Shown: piece by piece, positions 4,476-5,858 of the stretch
Layout of the letters: every line of letters begins with the position of its first letter
How positions within the stretch are numbered: the first letter of the stretch is position 1
Origin: Subdoligranulum variabile
Lineage (GTDB): Bacteria > Bacillota > Clostridia > Oscillospirales > Ruminococcaceae
Reading direction: 5' to 3'
DNA length: 5,858 nt
Assembly: GCA_003343905.1 (NCBI GenBank)
Contig: QAKI01000026.1
Location: 1 to 5,858 of the forward strand
Made by a program: the position numbers and the translations under genes
Notes under the pieces: generated by a model
Database searches by the model: none
Told to the model about the DNA's origin: nothing
What the model saw: the letters and a program-made list of their open reading frames with translations, nothing else

Positions 4476-5684
4476 ATGGGACGAAGCGTCTATACGGTGG
4501 GGCAGGTAAATGCCTATATTAAAAATATGTTTACCCAGGATTATCTGCTGGGGGCCATATCTGTAAAAGGTGAGGTGTCCAATTGTAAGTATCATTCCTC
4601 AGGCCATATTTACTTTACCCTGAAGGACAAGGGGGCAGTCCTGCAGGCCGTGATGTTCGCCGGTAACCGCGGAGGGCTTCCCTTTGCCATGAAAGAGGGC
4701 CAGCAGGTCATCGTGTCGGGAGCCGTAAATGTGTTTGAAAGAGACGGGAAATATCAGCTTTATGCCAGGGAAATCACCCTGGACGGGATTGGAAGTCTCT
4801 ATGAGCAGTTTGAAGCGCTTAAAAGGGAATTGGAAGAGAGAGGACTTTTTGCATCGGAATATAAGCAGCCGATCCCCCGCTATATTAAGACTCTTGGGAT
4901 TGTCACGGCCAGCACCGGCGCAGCAGTCCGTGATATCATAAATATTGCGGAAAGGAGAAATCCTCACGTCCGCCTGGTGCTGTATCCGGCAAAGGTACAG
5001 GGAGAGGGAGCCGCCGATACCATAGCGGCGGGAATCGAGGCTCTGGAACGGTTTGGCGTCGACTGTATGATCGTAGGCAGAGGCGGCGGTTCCATTGAAG
5101 ACCTATGGGCTTTCAATGAAGAAAAGACGGCGCAGGCGATATTTGACTGCTCTGTGCCGGTGATATCCGCAGTCGGTCATGAGACAGATTTTACGATTGC
5201 TGATTTCGTATCAGATCTGCGCGCGCCGACTCCATCGGCTGCGGCTGAGCTGGCTGTTTATGACTACCGTCTTTTTTTATCTCAGCTTGACGAAGCGGGG
5301 CGGAGGATGTCGGAAGCTATGATAGGCCGGACGGAAAGGCTTAAGCAGATGCTGAAAGCGAAAGAGCTCCGGCTGGGCAGATTCCGGCCGGATTATCAGG
5401 TGGCGGAAAAAAGACAGCTTCTCGATCAGTATCAGGACAAGCTTTCCTCAGTCATGAGGGGCAAGCTCAAATCAGCGGATCATAAGCTGGCTGTTTATGC
5501 GGAGCGGCTGAAAGGCTGTTCTCCGCTTGACCGGATCACGAGAGGATATGCCTTTGTGACCAAAAAGGACGGAAGCCGTCTGCTGTCGGCATCTCAGGCG
5601 CTGCCGGGGGAAAGGCTGTCTTTACAGCTGTCCGATGGTGTCGTAGAAACTGAGGTTATAGGAGCAGATTCGGCAGATGAATAG
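4476..5684 (+). CDS. xseA: Exodeoxyribonuclease VII large subunit
   Basis: The 402-residue catalytic subunit of exonuclease VII, a cytoplasmic enzyme that degrades single-stranded DNA from both ends to short oligonucleotides. The N-terminal OB-fold (about 1-100) contains VKGEVSNCKYHSSGHIYFTL (30-49), typical for DNA binding. The catalytic domain follows, with GIVTASTGAAVRDI (141-154), GRGGGSIEDLWAFNEE (201-216), VGHETDFTIADFVSDLRAP (233-251) and TPSAAAEL (252-259). A long charged helical region (about 265-345), expected to form the coiled coil that binds XseB, leads to a C-terminal block, SPLDRITRGYAFV (349-361). It is somewhat shorter than the E. coli or B. subtilis proteins (about 450), probably in the helical arm, with all key blocks present. 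The ATG at 4476 has GGAG at 4461-4464, inside the end of nusB. folD, which lies between nusB and xseA in B. subtilis, is absent. Confidence 0.97.
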   Translation: MGRSVYTVGQVNAYIKNMFTQDYLLGAISVKGEVSNCKYHSSGHIYFTLKDKGAVLQAVMFAGNRGGLPFAMKEGQQVIVSGAVNVFERDGKYQLYAREITLDGIGSLYEQFEALKRELEERGLFASEYKQPIPRYIKTLGIVTASTGAAVRDIINIAERRNPHVRLVLYPAKVQGEGAADTIAAGIEALERFGVDCMIVGRGGGSIEDLWAFNEEKTAQAIFDCSVPVISAVGHETDFTIADFVSDLRAPTPSAAAELAVYDYRLFLSQLDEAGRRMSEAMIGRTERLKQMLKAKELRLGRFRPDYQVAEKRQLLDQYQDKLSSVMRGKLKSADHKLAVYAERLKGCSPLDRITRGYAFVTKKDGSRLLSASQALPGERLSLQLSDGVVETEVIGADSADE

Positions 5685-5697
5685 AAAGGAACGGGAC

Positions 5698-5858
5698 ATG
5701 GCGGAAACTTTGAGTATAGAACAGACCTTTGAAAGGCTGGATGAAATAATCGGACGCCTGGAGGGGGAAGAACTTTCCATGGAGGAATCTTTTGCGGCTT
5801 ACGCGGAAGGTCTCGCCTTGGTAAAGAAATGCCGCGGAAGTATAGATGAAGTGGAGAA
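5698..5858 (+). CDS. xseB: Exodeoxyribonuclease VII small subunit (partial, cut by window end)
   Basis: The frame from the ATG at 5698 stays open to the window edge and gives 53 residues, out of a usual 60-80. TFERLDEIIGRLEGEELSME (10-29), followed by ESFAAYAEGLALVKKC (30-45), is the characteristic XseB helical hairpin, which binds the coiled-coil arm of XseA; several copies join each large subunit. AAGGA at 5686-5690 is seven bases before the ATG. Another in-frame ATG at 5677 overlaps the end of xseA (with AGGAG 12 bases upstream) and would add seven residues (MNRKERD). I prefer 5698 for spacing and length. The 13-base gap after the xseA stop indicates one operon. Confidence 0.95.
   Translation, partial: MAETLSIEQTFERLDEIIGRLEGEELSMEESFAAYAEGLALVKKCRGSIDEVE

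Noticed and set aside
1..5858. CRISPR arrays, tRNA or rRNA genes, toxin–antitoxin pairs or defence genes
   Set aside because: No direct repeats with spacers, no tRNA- or rRNA-like segments and no such gene families are visible. The window is filled by conserved sporulation and housekeeping genes.

Overview
The window is a housekeeping/sporulation segment of an anaerobic, spore-forming Firmicute. The order spoIIIA genes – Asp23-family gene – nusB – xseA – xseB, the mid-range base composition and the protein sequences suggest Clostridia, most likely Lachnospiraceae. That placement is by recognition of family features, not by a search. Every gene is on the + strand.

Layout. Positions 1-96 are an AT-rich stretch (30 of 96 bases are G or C) that does not look like the rest. 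At about position 97 it joins the last ~37 codons of spoIIIAD, whose frame is closed upstream by a TAA at 58-60, so spoIIIAD is interrupted here. Next come spoIIIAE (207-1349), spoIIIAF (1376-2056), spoIIIAG (2105-2701) and spoIIIAH (2716-3471). A near-consensus sigma-A promoter (3489-3517) then drives an Asp23/YqhY-family gene (3559-3945). A perfect 10-bp terminator hairpin and a second GAAA-capped hairpin followed by five Ts lie between that gene and nusB (4063-4470). xseA (4476-5684) follows after 5 bases, and xseB (5698 to the window edge) is cut by the right end.

How the genes work together. SpoIIIAD-AH are parts of the SpoIIIA–SpoIIQ channel complex that the mother cell builds in the outer forespore membrane during engulfment. 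AE is a polytopic membrane subunit. AF, AG and AH are anchored proteins with ring-building domains related to secretion-system rings. The downstream genes are vegetative: NusB is a transcription antitermination factor for rRNA operons, and XseA and XseB are the two subunits of exonuclease VII. The Asp23-like protein resembles B. subtilis YqhY, which in Bacillus sits with accB/accC; those genes and folD are absent here.

The points most worth a second look are the broken spoIIIAD at the left edge (candidate sporulation intervening element, insertion sequence or assembly chimera) and the structured nusB leader. The remainder is a well-conserved, ordinary region.
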